Assembly: GCA_035265935.1 (NCBI GenBank)
Contig: DATFOC010000054.1
Coordinates: 1 to 33,446 of the forward strand
From: JACDAN01 sp035265935
GTDB lineage: Bacteria; Actinomycetota; Thermoleophilia; Gaiellales; Gaiellaceae
Direction of reading: 5' to 3'
DNA: 33,446 bases
The first letter of the stretch is position 1. Each line of letters starts with the position of its first letter. The notes beneath the pieces were generated by a model, which worked only from the letters and a program-made list of their open reading frames with translations, searched no databases and had not been told where the DNA came from. Both the position numbers and the translations under genes were made by a program. This document shows, one piece after another, positions 1-8,517 of the stretch.

Positions 1-14
1 CTACGCTGGATCGC

Positions 15-395
15 GTGAGACGCGCCTTACGCGACATGAACCCGACGCTCCGCGGCTTCCTGGTGATCGCGGTGATCGCCGTGGTGATCGTCGTGCTCCA
101 GCTCGAGTCCACGTTGACCGCGCTCTTCCTGCTCGCCCGGATCGCGTTCTTTCTCGCGATCGCCTACTTCGTCTACCTGATGTGGCGCGACCGGCGGGAG
201 CAGATCTCGATGTGGTCGGCTCGCTCGCGCGCGGTCTTCTACGGGTCCGCGCTCGTGCTGGTGACGAACGTGGGCGCCCGCTTCTTCGTCTCCGTCGGCA
301 ACGGCTGGAACCTGATTTCGTTCCTGGCGGTCTTCGTGCTCTGCGGCTTCGCGATGTGGCGCGTGTGGCGCGACGAGCACACGTACAGCTACTAG
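15..395 (+). CDS. Small integral membrane protein, function unknown
   Basis: A protein of 126 residues that is mostly hydrophobic. Likely membrane segments lie near residues 14-30, 34-55, 72-90 and 96-114, with short basic loops such as MWRDRREQ between them. I recognise no family. The GTG at 15 is used because a TACGCT box ends 7 nt before it, which would give a leaderless mRNA; an ATG at 36 is an alternative that removes only seven hydrophilic residues. No Shine-Dalgarno sequence is visible for either. It ends 12 nt before the end of the convergent hemQ gene. The function cannot be deduced from context. Confidence 0.6.
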   Translation: MRRALRDMNPTLRGFLVIAVIAVVIVVLQLESTLTALFLLARIAFFLAIAYFVYLMWRDRREQISMWSARSRAVFYGSALVLVTNVGARFFVSVGNGWNLISFLAVFVLCGFAMWRVWRDEHTYSY

Positions 396-407
396 CCTCT
401 GCTGGAT

Positions 408-1139
408 CTACGGTGTTGCTTCCGATGCCGCCGAAGAGGCCGTGCGGGGTTTGCCGGCGCGGCCGCTATCGAAGCCGTCGAGCTCGTCCAGCGCCTCGCG
501 GATCTCGACGGCGCGGCCCACGAAGATCGGCGTGTCGCGTTCGGTGTACCGGCTCGCCTCCGATTCGCGCAGCGTCAGCATCAGATGCATGAAGTCGGAC
601 GGCTCCTCGCATTCGAACGCGGTCATGAACTCCTGGTCGTCGATCCCGAACGAATACGTCGTGTGGTTGACGATCGTCTCGAACTCGTGCCCGACCCGCA
701 TGTGCTCGTTCATTGCGCGCTGCCGCTCCTCCTGGGGAAGCGAGTACCACGAGCGCAGCTTCACGAAGGGGTAGACGACGAGGTAGGGCGATCCCTTTGG
801 CACGACCTGCCGGGGCCTGCGGGCGTTCGTGTACTCCGATGCCTTGGTGGTGGCGAGGTAGGAGTAGGGCGTGGATAGCCAGCCCGCGAGGGGGGTCCCG
901 TTCAGCGCGGCTGCGAGCTCGCCGAGATCCTCGTAGCGTTCGGTGATCTTCCAGAGGAAGAAGTCCGCGTCGGGGCGCACGCCGCCGACCGAGTACGCGC
1001 GTAACGAGGCGATCCGGCCGGCCCAGTCTTCGACGGTCTCGGCGAAGGCGTCCTTCCCAGCGCTGCGCTCCTCGATCGGGAGACGCCGCCAGGCAGGATC
1101 TACCCTGAAGAACGTGTACGCGACGTACTGCCCTGCCAC
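408..1139 (-). CDS. hemQ: Coproheme decarboxylase HemQ (chlorite dismutase family)
   Basis: Converts coproheme III to heme b, the last step of the coproporphyrin-dependent heme pathway of Gram-positives. At 243 residues the length fits HemQ. The family core is plain: Tyr123 and Lys127 in VVYPFVK, the expected proximal heme ligand His146 in MNEHMRVGHE, then TTYSFGIDDQEF and SEASRYTERDTP. The reading frame stays open to 1265, but the extra part is low-complexity and lies inside the upstream gene. I chose the GTG at 1139 because VAGQYVAYTFFRV matches the family N-terminus and starts 10 nt after the upstream stop, suggesting translational coupling. It follows the secreted glycosidase-like gene on the same strand. 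The tail after about residue 222 is low-complexity. The family is certain; the decarboxylase role is inferred from residues and phylum. Confidence 0.88.
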   Translation of the reverse strand: MAGQYVAYTFFRVDPAWRRLPIEERSAGKDAFAETVEDWAGRIASLRAYSVGGVRPDADFFLWKITERYEDLGELAAALNGTPLAGWLSTPYSYLATTKASEYTNARRPRQVVPKGSPYLVVYPFVKLRSWYSLPQEERQRAMNEHMRVGHEFETIVNHTTYSFGIDDQEFMTAFECEEPSDFMHLMLTLRESEASRYTERDTPIFVGRAVEIREALDELDGFDSGRAGKPRTASSAASEATP

Positions 1140-1149
1140 GCCGCGAAGC

Positions 1150-2490
1150 CTAGCGCGAGCAACTTGTGAGCTTGCCGTTGCGCAGGTCGGCGACTGCGCG
1201 CTTGAAGGCGGGCAGGCTCGGCTTGGGCGTCCGGTCGGCGAAGTAGAGCCCAGACTGCCAGCCATCGAAATCGGACTCGTCGAAGGTGTGGAAGACGAAG
1301 ATCCCGCTCACGGTCGGCTGGCAGTACGAGAGTGAGAGAGCAGTGCGGTAGTAGGCAGCCTGGCGGCCGAAGTCGACCGTGTCGGAGCGCTCCGCCGAGC
1401 CCGCGTCGTTGTAGAAACGGAGTTTGGGCCGTGGCACGCTCGTCTGCACGCCGAACTCCGTGTAATAGATCGGCAGGCGCGTTCCCGGCTGCTCGGTCCC
1501 CTTGAACGCCTCGTCGAGGAGCGCGACCAGCTTCGGGTAGTCGGCGAGCGTGATCGAAGTGTTCTCCGCGTGGGCGACCGTCGGTGAAACGCGTGAAGCC
1601 TGCATGTAGGGATGGAAGGCGAAGGCGTCCATGAGCGGGCGCTTGCGTCCGCTCCCGCGGTAGGCGCGGCCAAGGTCACGGATGAAGGCGGTCGGCGAGT
1701 GGGTCGGCCGCGAGCCCTGCGGTCGGTCCGCTCCGCGCGGGGCGAGGGCACCGCCGAGCACCCGGACGCCGGAGTCCGCGGCCTTGATCGCGTCGTAGCT
1801 GCGCGCGAGCAGGTCCAGGTAGGCGACCGCGGCGAGGTCGCGCCCTCCGGCTCCGAACTGCGGCTCCCAGAAGGTGTCGAGGTTCGGCTCGTTGCCGACG
1901 ATCACGTCGCGAACGGTCGGAAGGGCCCCCACGAGGGCGGCGCAGAAGGCGGCGAAGTCCGCCCGCTGGGAAGGCGTTGTCGGCGTATCGCGCGCGAACC
2001 CGTGCCAGACGACGACGAACAGCCGTACGTCGTCCCGCTTCGCCGCGGCGGCGACGTTGCCGAGTGCGTGCAGCAGGCTTCTGGTCGGGCGGCGCTGGCC
2101 TCGCTTCCAGGTGGCGGTCACGATCGCGGCGTCGAAACCGGCGTCGCGGGAGACGTCCATCTGTGACTGCGCGAAGCTCCGGCCCTGCTGAGCCAGCGCG
2201 TCGTCCACGACGCCCACTACGAAGGTCCGGCGCCGCGTGCTCTTCCGTGTCGGCGGCGGAGGCAGTCGCAATGAGGTCGTGTCGACGGGGTCCGTGGCGT
2301 TGGGGATCGTCGCCGGCGCCGACGCCGTCGTCGTCGGCGGCGGGTCGCCGGTCGTCGTCTGAGAGCTCGACGCAGCCGTCGACGCCGATGCCGCCGGTTT
2401 CTTCCCGTTTCCGGAGGAGACGACGATGGCGACGACCACCCCCGCCGCGGCCGCAACAGCGACGGCCGCTGCAAGCAGGGCCTTCTTCAC
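1150..2490 (-). CDS. Secreted or membrane-anchored clan GH-A glycosidase-like protein
   Basis: 446 residues. Residues 1-26 form a hydrophobic signal or anchor, followed by a Ser/Thr/Pro-rich linker (about 30-85) typical of exported actinobacterial proteins. The rest looks like a TIM-barrel glycoside hydrolase of clan GH-A. VIVGNEP places a candidate acid/base Glu at 201 on strand 4, AFAFHPYMQ is a typical strand-6 sequence, and IYYTEFG places a candidate nucleophile Glu at 345 on strand 7. Substrate and GH family cannot be assigned; GH5- or GH39-like proteins are closest in style. It is a paralogue of the protein at 10866-12305, sharing VGNEPN, LLARSYDA and the AFHPY region. A TAGCCT box 8 nt before the GTG suggests a leaderless transcript divergent from uvrC. 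hemQ follows directly. Confidence 0.72.
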   Translation of the reverse strand: MKKALLAAAVAVAAAAGVVVAIVVSSGNGKKPAASASTAASSSQTTTGDPPPTTTASAPATIPNATDPVDTTSLRLPPPPTRKSTRRRTFVVGVVDDALAQQGRSFAQSQMDVSRDAGFDAAIVTATWKRGQRRPTRSLLHALGNVAAAAKRDDVRLFVVVWHGFARDTPTTPSQRADFAAFCAALVGALPTVRDVIVGNEPNLDTFWEPQFGAGGRDLAAVAYLDLLARSYDAIKAADSGVRVLGGALAPRGADRPQGSRPTHSPTAFIRDLGRAYRGSGRKRPLMDAFAFHPYMQASRVSPTVAHAENTSITLADYPKLVALLDEAFKGTEQPGTRLPIYYTEFGVQTSVPRPKLRFYNDAGSAERSDTVDFGRQAAYYRTALSLSYCQPTVSGIFVFHTFDESDFDGWQSGLYFADRTPKPSLPAFKRAVADLRNGKLTSCSR

Positions 2491-2498
2491 GGGGTCGG

Positions 2499-2508
2499 AG
2501 GCTACCCT
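2499..2508. promoter_or_regulatory. Overlapping divergent -10 boxes for the GH-A gene and uvrC
   Basis: In the 27-nt gap between the divergent starts, TAGCCT on the minus strand (2504 to 2499) lies 8 nt before the GTG at 2490, and TACCCT on the plus strand (2503-2508) lies 9 nt before the ATG at 2518. Both boxes use the same TA at 2503-2504. The spacing implies leaderless mRNAs in both directions. This is a prediction from sequence only. Confidence 0.5.
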
Positions 2509-2517
2509 TGCCCGGGG

Positions 2518-4368
2518 ATGTCAAAACTGCTCGAAGACCAGCTGAAGGCGCTTCCGGCCAAGCCGGGGGTCTACCTCTTCCGCGGCGAGCGGGGCGAGGT
2601 TCTGTACGTAGGCAAGGCGAAATCGCTCCGGTCGCGCGTCCGCAGCTACTTCCAGGCGAGCACGGATACCCGCTCCACGATCACGCAGCTCCCGGAACGA
2701 GTCCGCGACATCGAGGTGATCGTCACGGATACCGAGGTCGAGGCGCTCCACCTGGAGCAGAACCTCGTGAAGCGGCACCGGCCGCCGTTCAACGTACGGC
2801 TCCGGGACGACAAGTCATTCCCCTACATCGCGGTCACCGTCGAGGACGACTACCCGCGCGTGATGTTCACCCGTGAGCGGCACCGGCGGGGCGTCGTCTA
2901 CTTCGGGCCATACGCGAACGCGAAGAAGGTGCGCGAGACGCTCGACGTGCTCAACCGGGTCTTTCCCTACCGGCCCTGCGAGGGGCCGAAGCCGGGCCGC
3001 CACTCCGGGATTCCTTGCCTCGACTACCACATCGAGCGCTGCCTGGCCCCGTGCGTGGGCTACATCTCCCAGGAGGGCTACCGCGAGATCATCGACAACG
3101 TGATCGAGTTTCTCTCCGGCGACACCAGACCGATTCAGCGCGAGCTCGAGCGGAAGATGAAGGACGCGGCGGAGGGCGAGCGCTTCGAGGAGGCGGCTCG
3201 CTACCGGAACCGTCTTTTCGCCGTCCGCCACCTCGTCGAGCGGCAGGCCGCGGACAAGCGCTCCGTCGGCAGCGTCGACGTGATCGGGATCGCCGCCGAC
3301 GGCGACCGGGCGGCCGTTCAGGTCTTCCCGCTGCGCGACGGCCGGCTCATCGACCGCTACGGATTTCACCTCGAGAATGTCGACGGGCAGGACACGGCGA
3401 CGCTGCTCGAGGCCTTCGTGATCGAGTACTACGGCTCCGCGCCGAGCATGCCGCCGCAGATCGTGGTGCCGCCGGACTCGGGCGACACCTCCGTGCTGGA
3501 GGCATTCCTCTCGGAGCGGCGCGGCTCGCGCGTCGAGGTGCGCGCGCCCTCGCGCGGGGAGAAGCGCCGGCTTCAGGAGCTTGCGGCGCAGAACGCGCGA
3601 CTCGCGCTCGAGTCGGAGGTGGTGCAGGTCGAGCGCAAACGCGTGCGACGGGTCGAGGCGCTCGAGGAGCTGCGGGAGGCGCTCAACCTAGAAAGCCTCC
3701 CGCTGCGGATCGAGTGCTACGACGTCTCGAACATTCAGGGCGAGTCGGTCGTCGGGTCGATGGTCGTCTTCCAGGACGCGATGCCGACGAAGGCGCACTA
3801 CCGGAAGTTCGGCGTGCGCAGCCTCGACGGCCAGGACGACTACGCCGCGCTCGCCGAGGTGATCGCGCGCCGGTTCGCGCGGCTTCAGGACGCCACCTCC
3901 GACGACTACGACGAGTCGTTCGCGGCCACCCCGAATCTCGTCGTGATCGACGGCGGCAAAGGACAGCTCGCGGCGGCGCTGGCCGCGATGCAGGCCTACG
4001 ATCTTCCGCGGGTGGCGGTGATCTCGCTGGCAAAGCGGGTCGAGGAGGTCTTCGTGCCGGGGGAGCCGGATCCGATCGTGCTAGACCGCGACTCGCCGGG
4101 GCTCCACCTCTTGCAGCGGGTGCGTGACGAGGCGCATCGCTTCGCGCTCGACTTCCACCGCCAGCGGCGCCAGGCGAAGGCGCGGGAATCGATCTTCGAC
4201 ACTCTCCAGGGCGTTGGGCCCGCGCGCCGGCGGGCGCTGCTGCGCCACTTCGGCTCGGCCGAGCGCTTCCTGGCCGCGAGCCAGGAGGAACTCGAGGGCG
4301 TGCCGGGGATCCCGGCCAGAACGGCTCGGGGCATCTACGCCCAGCTGCACAAAGCGGGCCGCGCGTAG
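2518..4368 (+). CDS. uvrC: Excinuclease ABC subunit C (UvrC)
   Basis: Nucleotide-excision-repair nuclease that makes both incisions around lesions loaded by UvrA/UvrB. 616 residues, normal length. Order of domains: GIY-YIG nuclease at about 13-95 (GVYLF, LYVGKAKSLRSRV); a cysteine cluster C154, C167, C175, C179; the UvrB-binding UVR motif at about 204-240; the RNase H-like second nuclease with YDVSNIQG (Asp402), VVIDGGKGQL (Asp478) and RDEAHRFA (537-544); and helix-hairpin-helix motifs at about 561-610. The ATG at 2518 gives the expected N-terminus. There is no separated Shine-Dalgarno, in keeping with a leaderless start. In many Gram-positives uvrC sits just before rapZ-yvcK-whiA; here those two are absent and whiA is 3.2 kb away. 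Confidence 0.97.
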   Translation: MSKLLEDQLKALPAKPGVYLFRGERGEVLYVGKAKSLRSRVRSYFQASTDTRSTITQLPERVRDIEVIVTDTEVEALHLEQNLVKRHRPPFNVRLRDDKSFPYIAVTVEDDYPRVMFTRERHRRGVVYFGPYANAKKVRETLDVLNRVFPYRPCEGPKPGRHSGIPCLDYHIERCLAPCVGYISQEGYREIIDNVIEFLSGDTRPIQRELERKMKDAAEGERFEEAARYRNRLFAVRHLVERQAADKRSVGSVDVIGIAADGDRAAVQVFPLRDGRLIDRYGFHLENVDGQDTATLLEAFVIEYYGSAPSMPPQIVVPPDSGDTSVLEAFLSERRGSRVEVRAPSRGEKRRLQELAAQNARLALESEVVQVERKRVRRVEALEELREALNLESLPLRIECYDVSNIQGESVVGSMVVFQDAMPTKAHYRKFGVRSLDGQDDYAALAEVIARRFARLQDATSDDYDESFAATPNLVVIDGGKGQLAAALAAMQAYDLPRVAVISLAKRVEEVFVPGEPDPIVLDRDSPGLHLLQRVRDEAHRFALDFHRQRRQAKARESIFDTLQGVGPARRRALLRHFGSAERFLAASQEELEGVPGIPARTARGIYAQLHKAGRA

Positions 4369-4400
4369 TAGCGTCCGGCTCCCCGGCAAAGGAGGCTCAC

Positions 4401-4698
4401 GTGGGAATAGCAGTGGTTTCGATCATGGAGTCTTCAGGCGATCCGGACGAGCTGCAGGCGAAGATGAGCAACATCGACGACGTCGCCAGGCGGAAGGCGT
4501 CCGAGTACGGCGGCGTCTCTTCTACGGTCGTCCGCACCGACGACGGAGTCATGGTCATCAACATGTGGTCGGACGAGCAGGGGCCGGCACAAGATGGCTG
4601 ACGATCCGGAGATGCGGCAGGCCATCCAGGATGCGGGCATGCCGCCGCCGAGCGCCAAGGGCTACGAGGTTCTGGAGCACCGGACCGTCAGCGACTAG
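4401..4698 (+). pseudogene. Small protein gene with a single +1 frameshift, family unknown
   Basis: A strong Shine-Dalgarno (AAAGGAGG, 4388-4395) precedes the GTG at 4401. The frame reads to INMWSDEQG and then hits TGA at 4599-4601. Removing one G from the run GGGG (4580-4583) lets the reading continue as GRHKMADDPEMRQAIQDAG to a TAG at 4696-4698, giving a coherent 98-residue protein. The total length is 3n+1, as expected for one inserted base. The restored protein has the size and style of small ferredoxin-fold dimeric barrel proteins (ABM/Dabb type), but I do not recognise a family. It lies 32 nt after uvrC. Either the gene is recently broken or the sequence has a homopolymer error. Confidence 0.62.
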
Positions 4699-4729
4699 CT
4701 TCGAGCCGCGCCGGGACAGAAAGCCGTCC

Positions 4730-5961
4730 GTGGCATCCACGGTCGGTCCAGTCGCGGTGCTCGCGCTCGTGCGGCAGCGCAACTTCGGCCCGTAGTTCGC
4801 AGGCAACGCGCTCTCCGCGAGCGGCACGTGGTTCCAGAATCTCGCGGGCGCGCTGCTCGTCTACCGGTTGACCCGCTCCGAGTTCCTGCTCGGGCTGCTC
4901 AACTTCTGCCAGCTCGCGCCGGTGCTGCTGCTCGCGCCGTGGGCCGGCAGCGCGGCGGACCGATATTACCGGCGGCGGCTGCTGTTCGCGGCGCCGGCCG
5001 CGGCGTCGCTCCTGGCGGCGACGCTCGCCGTGCTCGCCTGGGGCGGCTTGGCGCGCGCGCTTGGGTCGTGATCGCGTTCGCCCTCGGCCTGGGCGTGACG
5101 AGCGCGATCTCGATCCCCCCGCAGCAGGCGCTGCTGGCCTCGCTGGTCGAGCCGCGCGACCTGCCGACCGCGGTTGCCCTCTACTCGATGATGTACAACA
5201 TCGCCCGTGCGGCGGGGCCCGTCGCGGCGGCGGCCTCGGTCCAGTACCTGGGGATCCCGGCCTCGTTCCTGCTGAACGCCTGCTCGTACGTCGTCTTCGT
5301 GGCGGCGCTCGTCGTGGTCAGCCTACGGCCCCAGGAGAAGGCGGAAGGCCCGTCGAGGCTGCGCGACAGCTTCACCCTGCTGCGCGAGGACCCGCGCCTG
5401 CTCGCCTTCCTGATCGTCGTCGCGGCGGTCGGGTTCGCCTCGGACCCGTGAACACCCTCGCGCCGGCCTTTGCGCATGCGTTCGGCCACCGCGACACGGT
5501 GGCCGGTTTCGTGATTGGGGCGTTCGGCTCCGGCGCGGTTCGTCGCGGCACTCGTCGTGGCCGGCCGAGTGGCGGGCTCGAGCCGGCGGATGGCGGCGAC
5601 GCTCGCGCTGCTCGGTGGTCGCGTTCTCGCTCTCGCCCTGGCTGCCGCTCGGCTTCCTCTTCCTCGTTCTCGCGGGCATCGGTTACCTGGCTTCCAGTAC
5701 CTCCGCGACAACGCGGCTGCAGCTGGGCGTGGGGAGTCGGAGCGCGGGCGGATCATGGCGCTCTGGGGTGTGGCGTTTCTCGGGTTGCGACCGCTTGCGA
5801 GCCTGATCGACGGCGCGATCGCCGCTACCTTCGGCGTGCGCGCCGCGGGAGTCGTACTGGAGCTGCCCGCCCTCGCGGGAGCAGCGCTCATTCTTGCGCT
5901 CGCCGGGCCCGCTAGGGAAGGCCTGGCGGGCCGGAGCCGTTTCCGCCGTCGCTCTTCATGA
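4730..5961 (+). pseudogene. Broken MFS transporter (EntS/MFS_3-like exporter)
   Basis: Pieces of one MFS exporter can be read in order across three frames: RQRNFGP-stop-FAGNALSASGTWFQ, then FCQLAPVLLLAPWAGSAADR, VVIAFALGLGVTSAISIPP, PVNTLAPAFAHAFGHRDTV (with one base supplied at the break), RFVAALVVAGRVAGSSRR, SPWLPLGFLFLVLAGIG and GRIMALWGVAFLGLRPLASL. Lesions: an in-frame TAG at 4793-4795 where Tyr is expected; frame changes near 5050-5061 (an extra CG in a CG repeat), 5449, 5530-5540, 5611-5615 and 5727-5736. The start is taken as the GTG at 4730. The 3' end overlaps the end of pruA by 50 nt. The fragments keep typical MFS character and GC-rich codons, so decay is recent or the local sequence is error-prone. 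Confidence 0.8.
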
Positions 5962-7573
5962 ACGGGTAGCGGTAGTCCTGGGGCGAGACGAAGGTTTCCT
6001 TGATCGTGCGCGGGCTGACCCAGCGGATCAGGTTCCACATCGAGCCGGCCTTGTCGTTCGTCCCCGAGCCGCGCGCGCCGCCGAACGGCTGCTGGCCCAC
6101 GACCGCGCCGGTCGGCTTGTCGTTCACATAGAAGTTTCCAGCCGTGTAGCGCAGCCGCTCCCCGGCCTGGTCGATAGCCGCGCGATCCTCCGAGAAGACC
6201 GCGCCGGTGAGCGCGTACGGGTTGTCGTCGACGAGCTCGAGCGTCTCGTCCCACTTGTTCTCGGGATAGACGTACGTCGTGACGATCGGGCCGAAGAGCT
6301 CCTCGCGCATCAGGCGGGACGCGGGGTCACGAGTCTCGAGCACCGTGGGCTGGATGAAATAGCCCTCGCTGTCGTCCGCACCGCCCCCGACGACGACCTC
6401 GGCGGCGTTGTCCGACGCCGAGTCGATCGCCTCCTTGTGCCCCTTCCAAGCCTTCTCGTCGATGACCGCGCCCATGTAGTTCGTGAAGTCGGCGACGTCG
6501 CCCATCCGGATCGTCGAGACCTCCTTCACGAGCCGCTCGCGCAACTCCGGCCACACGTTCGACGGCGCATAGATCCGCGAAGCCGCCGAGCACTTCTGCC
6601 CCTGGTACTCGAACGAGCCGCGGAGGATCGCCGTCGCGAGGGCATCCACGTTCGCCGACGGATGCGCGACGATGAAGTCCTTGCCACCCGTCTCGCCGAC
6701 GATCCGGGGGTAGTTGCGGTAGTTCGCGATGTTCTCGCCGATCGTCTTCCACATCCCCTGGAAGACGGGCGTCGAGCCGGTGAAGTGCACGCCGGCGAGG
6801 TGCTCGCTCGCGAGCGCGGCGTCGCCGACCTCGGCGCCCGACCCGTAGACGAGGTTGATCACTCCCGGCGGCAGCCCGGCCTCCTCGAAGAGCTTCATGA
6901 CCCAGTGCGCGGAGAAGGCGGCCGTCGAAGCAGGTTTCCAAACGACGGTGTTTCCCATCAGCGCCGCCGAGCTCGGCAGGTTCGCGCCGATCGCCGTGAA
7001 ATTGAACGGCGTGACCGCGAAGACGAAGCCCTCGAGCGGGCGATACTCCATCCGGTTCCAGATCCCGGGCGAGGAGCTCGGCTGCTCCGCGTAGATCCGG
7101 AGCATGAACTCGACGTTGAAGCGTAGGAAGTCGATCGTCTCGGCTGCGGCGTCGATCTCGGCCTGATGCGCGGTCTTCGACTGGTTGAGCATGGTGGCCG
7201 CGACGAGCGTGGAGCGCCAGGGGCCGGAGAGCAGCTCTGCGGCGCGGAGGAAGACGGCGGCGCGCTCTTCCCAGGGCCAGCGGTGCCAGTCTTCCCAGGC
7301 CTCACCGGCCGCCTTGACCGCGCGCTCGACCTCGGCCGGGCCTCCCTTGTGCACCTTGGCGAGGACGCTCTTCTTGTCGTGCGGCTCGACGGCCTCGAAG
7401 GTGGAGCCGGTCTTGACCTCCTCGCCGCTGATCACGAGCGGGATCTCGAGCGGCTGCCCGCGCATATCATCGAGCCGGCGCCTGAGCTCGGCGCGCTCGG
7501 GCGAGCCGGGCGCGTACTCCAGAACGGGCTCGTTCGCTGGAGCCGGGGGACGGAAGAGACCTGCAGCGCTCAC
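5912..7573 (-). CDS. pruA: L-glutamate gamma-semialdehyde dehydrogenase (1-pyrroline-5-carboxylate dehydrogenase)
   Basis: Oxidises glutamate semialdehyde (from pyrroline-5-carboxylate) to glutamate with NAD, the second step of proline and the last step of arginine catabolism. 553 residues, the usual length for the monofunctional enzyme. Seen: FAVTPFNFTAIGANLP (about 185-200) in the cofactor domain, FTGSTPVF, the general base Glu294 in VGETGGKDF, and the nucleophile Cys328 in YQGQKCSAASR. The C-terminus has the PFGGARGSGTNDKAGS signature of this subgroup. The GTG start at 7573 lies 8 nt after a TACGAT box, so the mRNA may be leaderless. It is divergent from whiA with a 23-nt gap. No proline dehydrogenase gene is in the window. 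Confidence 0.93.
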   Translation of the reverse strand: MSAAGLFRPPAPANEPVLEYAPGSPERAELRRRLDDMRGQPLEIPLVISGEEVKTGSTFEAVEPHDKKSVLAKVHKGGPAEVERAVKAAGEAWEDWHRWPWEERAAVFLRAAELLSGPWRSTLVAATMLNQSKTAHQAEIDAAAETIDFLRFNVEFMLRIYAEQPSSSPGIWNRMEYRPLEGFVFAVTPFNFTAIGANLPSSAALMGNTVVWKPASTAAFSAHWVMKLFEEAGLPPGVINLVYGSGAEVGDAALASEHLAGVHFTGSTPVFQGMWKTIGENIANYRNYPRIVGETGGKDFIVAHPSANVDALATAILRGSFEYQGQKCSAASRIYAPSNVWPELRERLVKEVSTIRMGDVADFTNYMGAVIDEKAWKGHKEAIDSASDNAAEVVVGGGADDSEGYFIQPTVLETRDPASRLMREELFGPIVTTYVYPENKWDETLELVDDNPYALTGAVFSEDRAAIDQAGERLRYTAGNFYVNDKPTGAVVGQQPFGGARGSGTNDKAGSMWNLIRWVSPRTIKETFVSPQDYRYPFMKSDGGNGSGPPGLP

Positions 7574-7581
7574 CGCCTGTG

Positions 7582-7590
7582 ATCGTATAG
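7582..7590. promoter_or_regulatory. Divergent promoter region between pruA and whiA
   Basis: The 23-nt gap contains TACGAT on the minus strand (7587 to 7582), 8 nt before the pruA GTG. On the plus strand TATAGC (7586-7591) lies 5 nt before the whiA GTG. The two overlap on opposite strands. The pruA box fits the pattern seen at other starts here; the whiA box is a weaker match. Confidence 0.4.
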
Positions 7591-7596
7591 CCGGAC

Positions 7597-8505
7597 GTGG
7601 CGCTTTCGGAGGACGTTCGCAACGAGCTCGCCGCGATCGCTCCGCGGCGGGAGTGCGACAAGCTTGCGGAGCTGTCGGCGCTCTTCCACACTGCCGGGTC
7701 GATCCATCTCCGCGGCCGCGGCGAGGTGTCCGTCCACCTGGACGTGTCCAGCTCGGCGGTTGCGCGTCGGGCGTTCTCGCTGCTTCGCGGCTTCGGCGTC
7801 CAGTGTGAGATCCGGAGCTACAGGCGCCGCGCCTTCGAGGGCGGGACTCGCTACCAGCTCCACGTCGAGGGTGAGAGCCGCGCGCTCCAGGTGCTCCACG
7901 AGGCCGGGGTGCTGAGCGCGCGGCTAGCGCCGCTCGACCGGCCGCCGAAGCGCGTCGTCGCGCGGTCGTGCTGCCGGGGCGCCTATCTGCGCGGCGCGCT
8001 GCTCGGCGCGGGGAGTGTCTCTCGATCCCATCTGGAACTGCGGACGGGGGAGCGGAGCGGCGCGGAGTTCATCGCCGAGGTCACGGCGGCCGAGGAGATC
8101 CAGCTCGGGGTCCAGGAGCGCTCCGGCCATGCGTTCGCCTACGCCAAGGGCGCCGAGACGATCGCGGAGGTGCTGGCGGCGGCCGGTGCTGCGAGCGCGG
8201 TTCTGACCTTTGCGGAGCGAAGCGTCGTCGGCGCTGCGAAGGCGCGGGCAAACCGGCTTGCGAACGCCGATCACGCGAATCTCGTGCGTTCGAGCCGCGC
8301 GGCCGGGAAGCAGCTGCGCGCAGTCCGGCGGCTGAAGCGCCGCGGCCTCGAGCGTCTGCCGGACGAACTGCGTGAGCTTGCCGAGCTCCGACTCGCGCAT
8401 CCATCGATCTCGTTGCGTGAGCTCGGGCTGAAGTGTCGGCCACGGGCGACGAAAGCGACGGTGCACCGGCGCCTCCAGAAGCTGATCCGAATCTCCGAGA
8501 CCTGA
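7597..8505 (+). CDS. whiA: WhiA-family DNA-binding transcriptional regulator
   Basis: 302 residues, matching WhiA, which in Streptomyces activates sporulation and division genes together with WhiB. Residues about 1-210 correspond to the degenerate LAGLIDADG homing-endonuclease-like fold: the N-terminus MALSEDVRNELAAI, then CCRGAYLRGALLGAGSVS and AHANRL-like KARANRLANADHANL. The C-terminal helix-turn-helix is at about 245-300 (LRELAELRLAHPSISLRELG, then TVHRRLQKL). Usually whiA follows rapZ and yvcK; neither is present. The glycolytic operon that normally follows begins 3.9 kb downstream, separated by an accessory stretch and a glycosidase gene. A GTG start with no Shine-Dalgarno suggests leaderless translation. 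The target genes here are unknown. Confidence 0.93.
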   Translation: MALSEDVRNELAAIAPRRECDKLAELSALFHTAGSIHLRGRGEVSVHLDVSSSAVARRAFSLLRGFGVQCEIRSYRRRAFEGGTRYQLHVEGESRALQVLHEAGVLSARLAPLDRPPKRVVARSCCRGAYLRGALLGAGSVSRSHLELRTGERSGAEFIAEVTAAEEIQLGVQERSGHAFAYAKGAETIAEVLAAAGAASAVLTFAERSVVGAAKARANRLANADHANLVRSSRAAGKQLRAVRRLKRRGLERLPDELRELAELRLAHPSISLRELGLKCRPRATKATVHRRLQKLIRISET

Positions 8506-8517
8506 GCGGGCCGCTGA

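Noticed and set aside
1140..1265. N-terminal extension of HemQ by 42 residues
   Set aside because: The extension lies inside the upstream glycosidase gene, is Ser/Pro/Ala-rich and is not part of the family; GTG 1139 is the better start.
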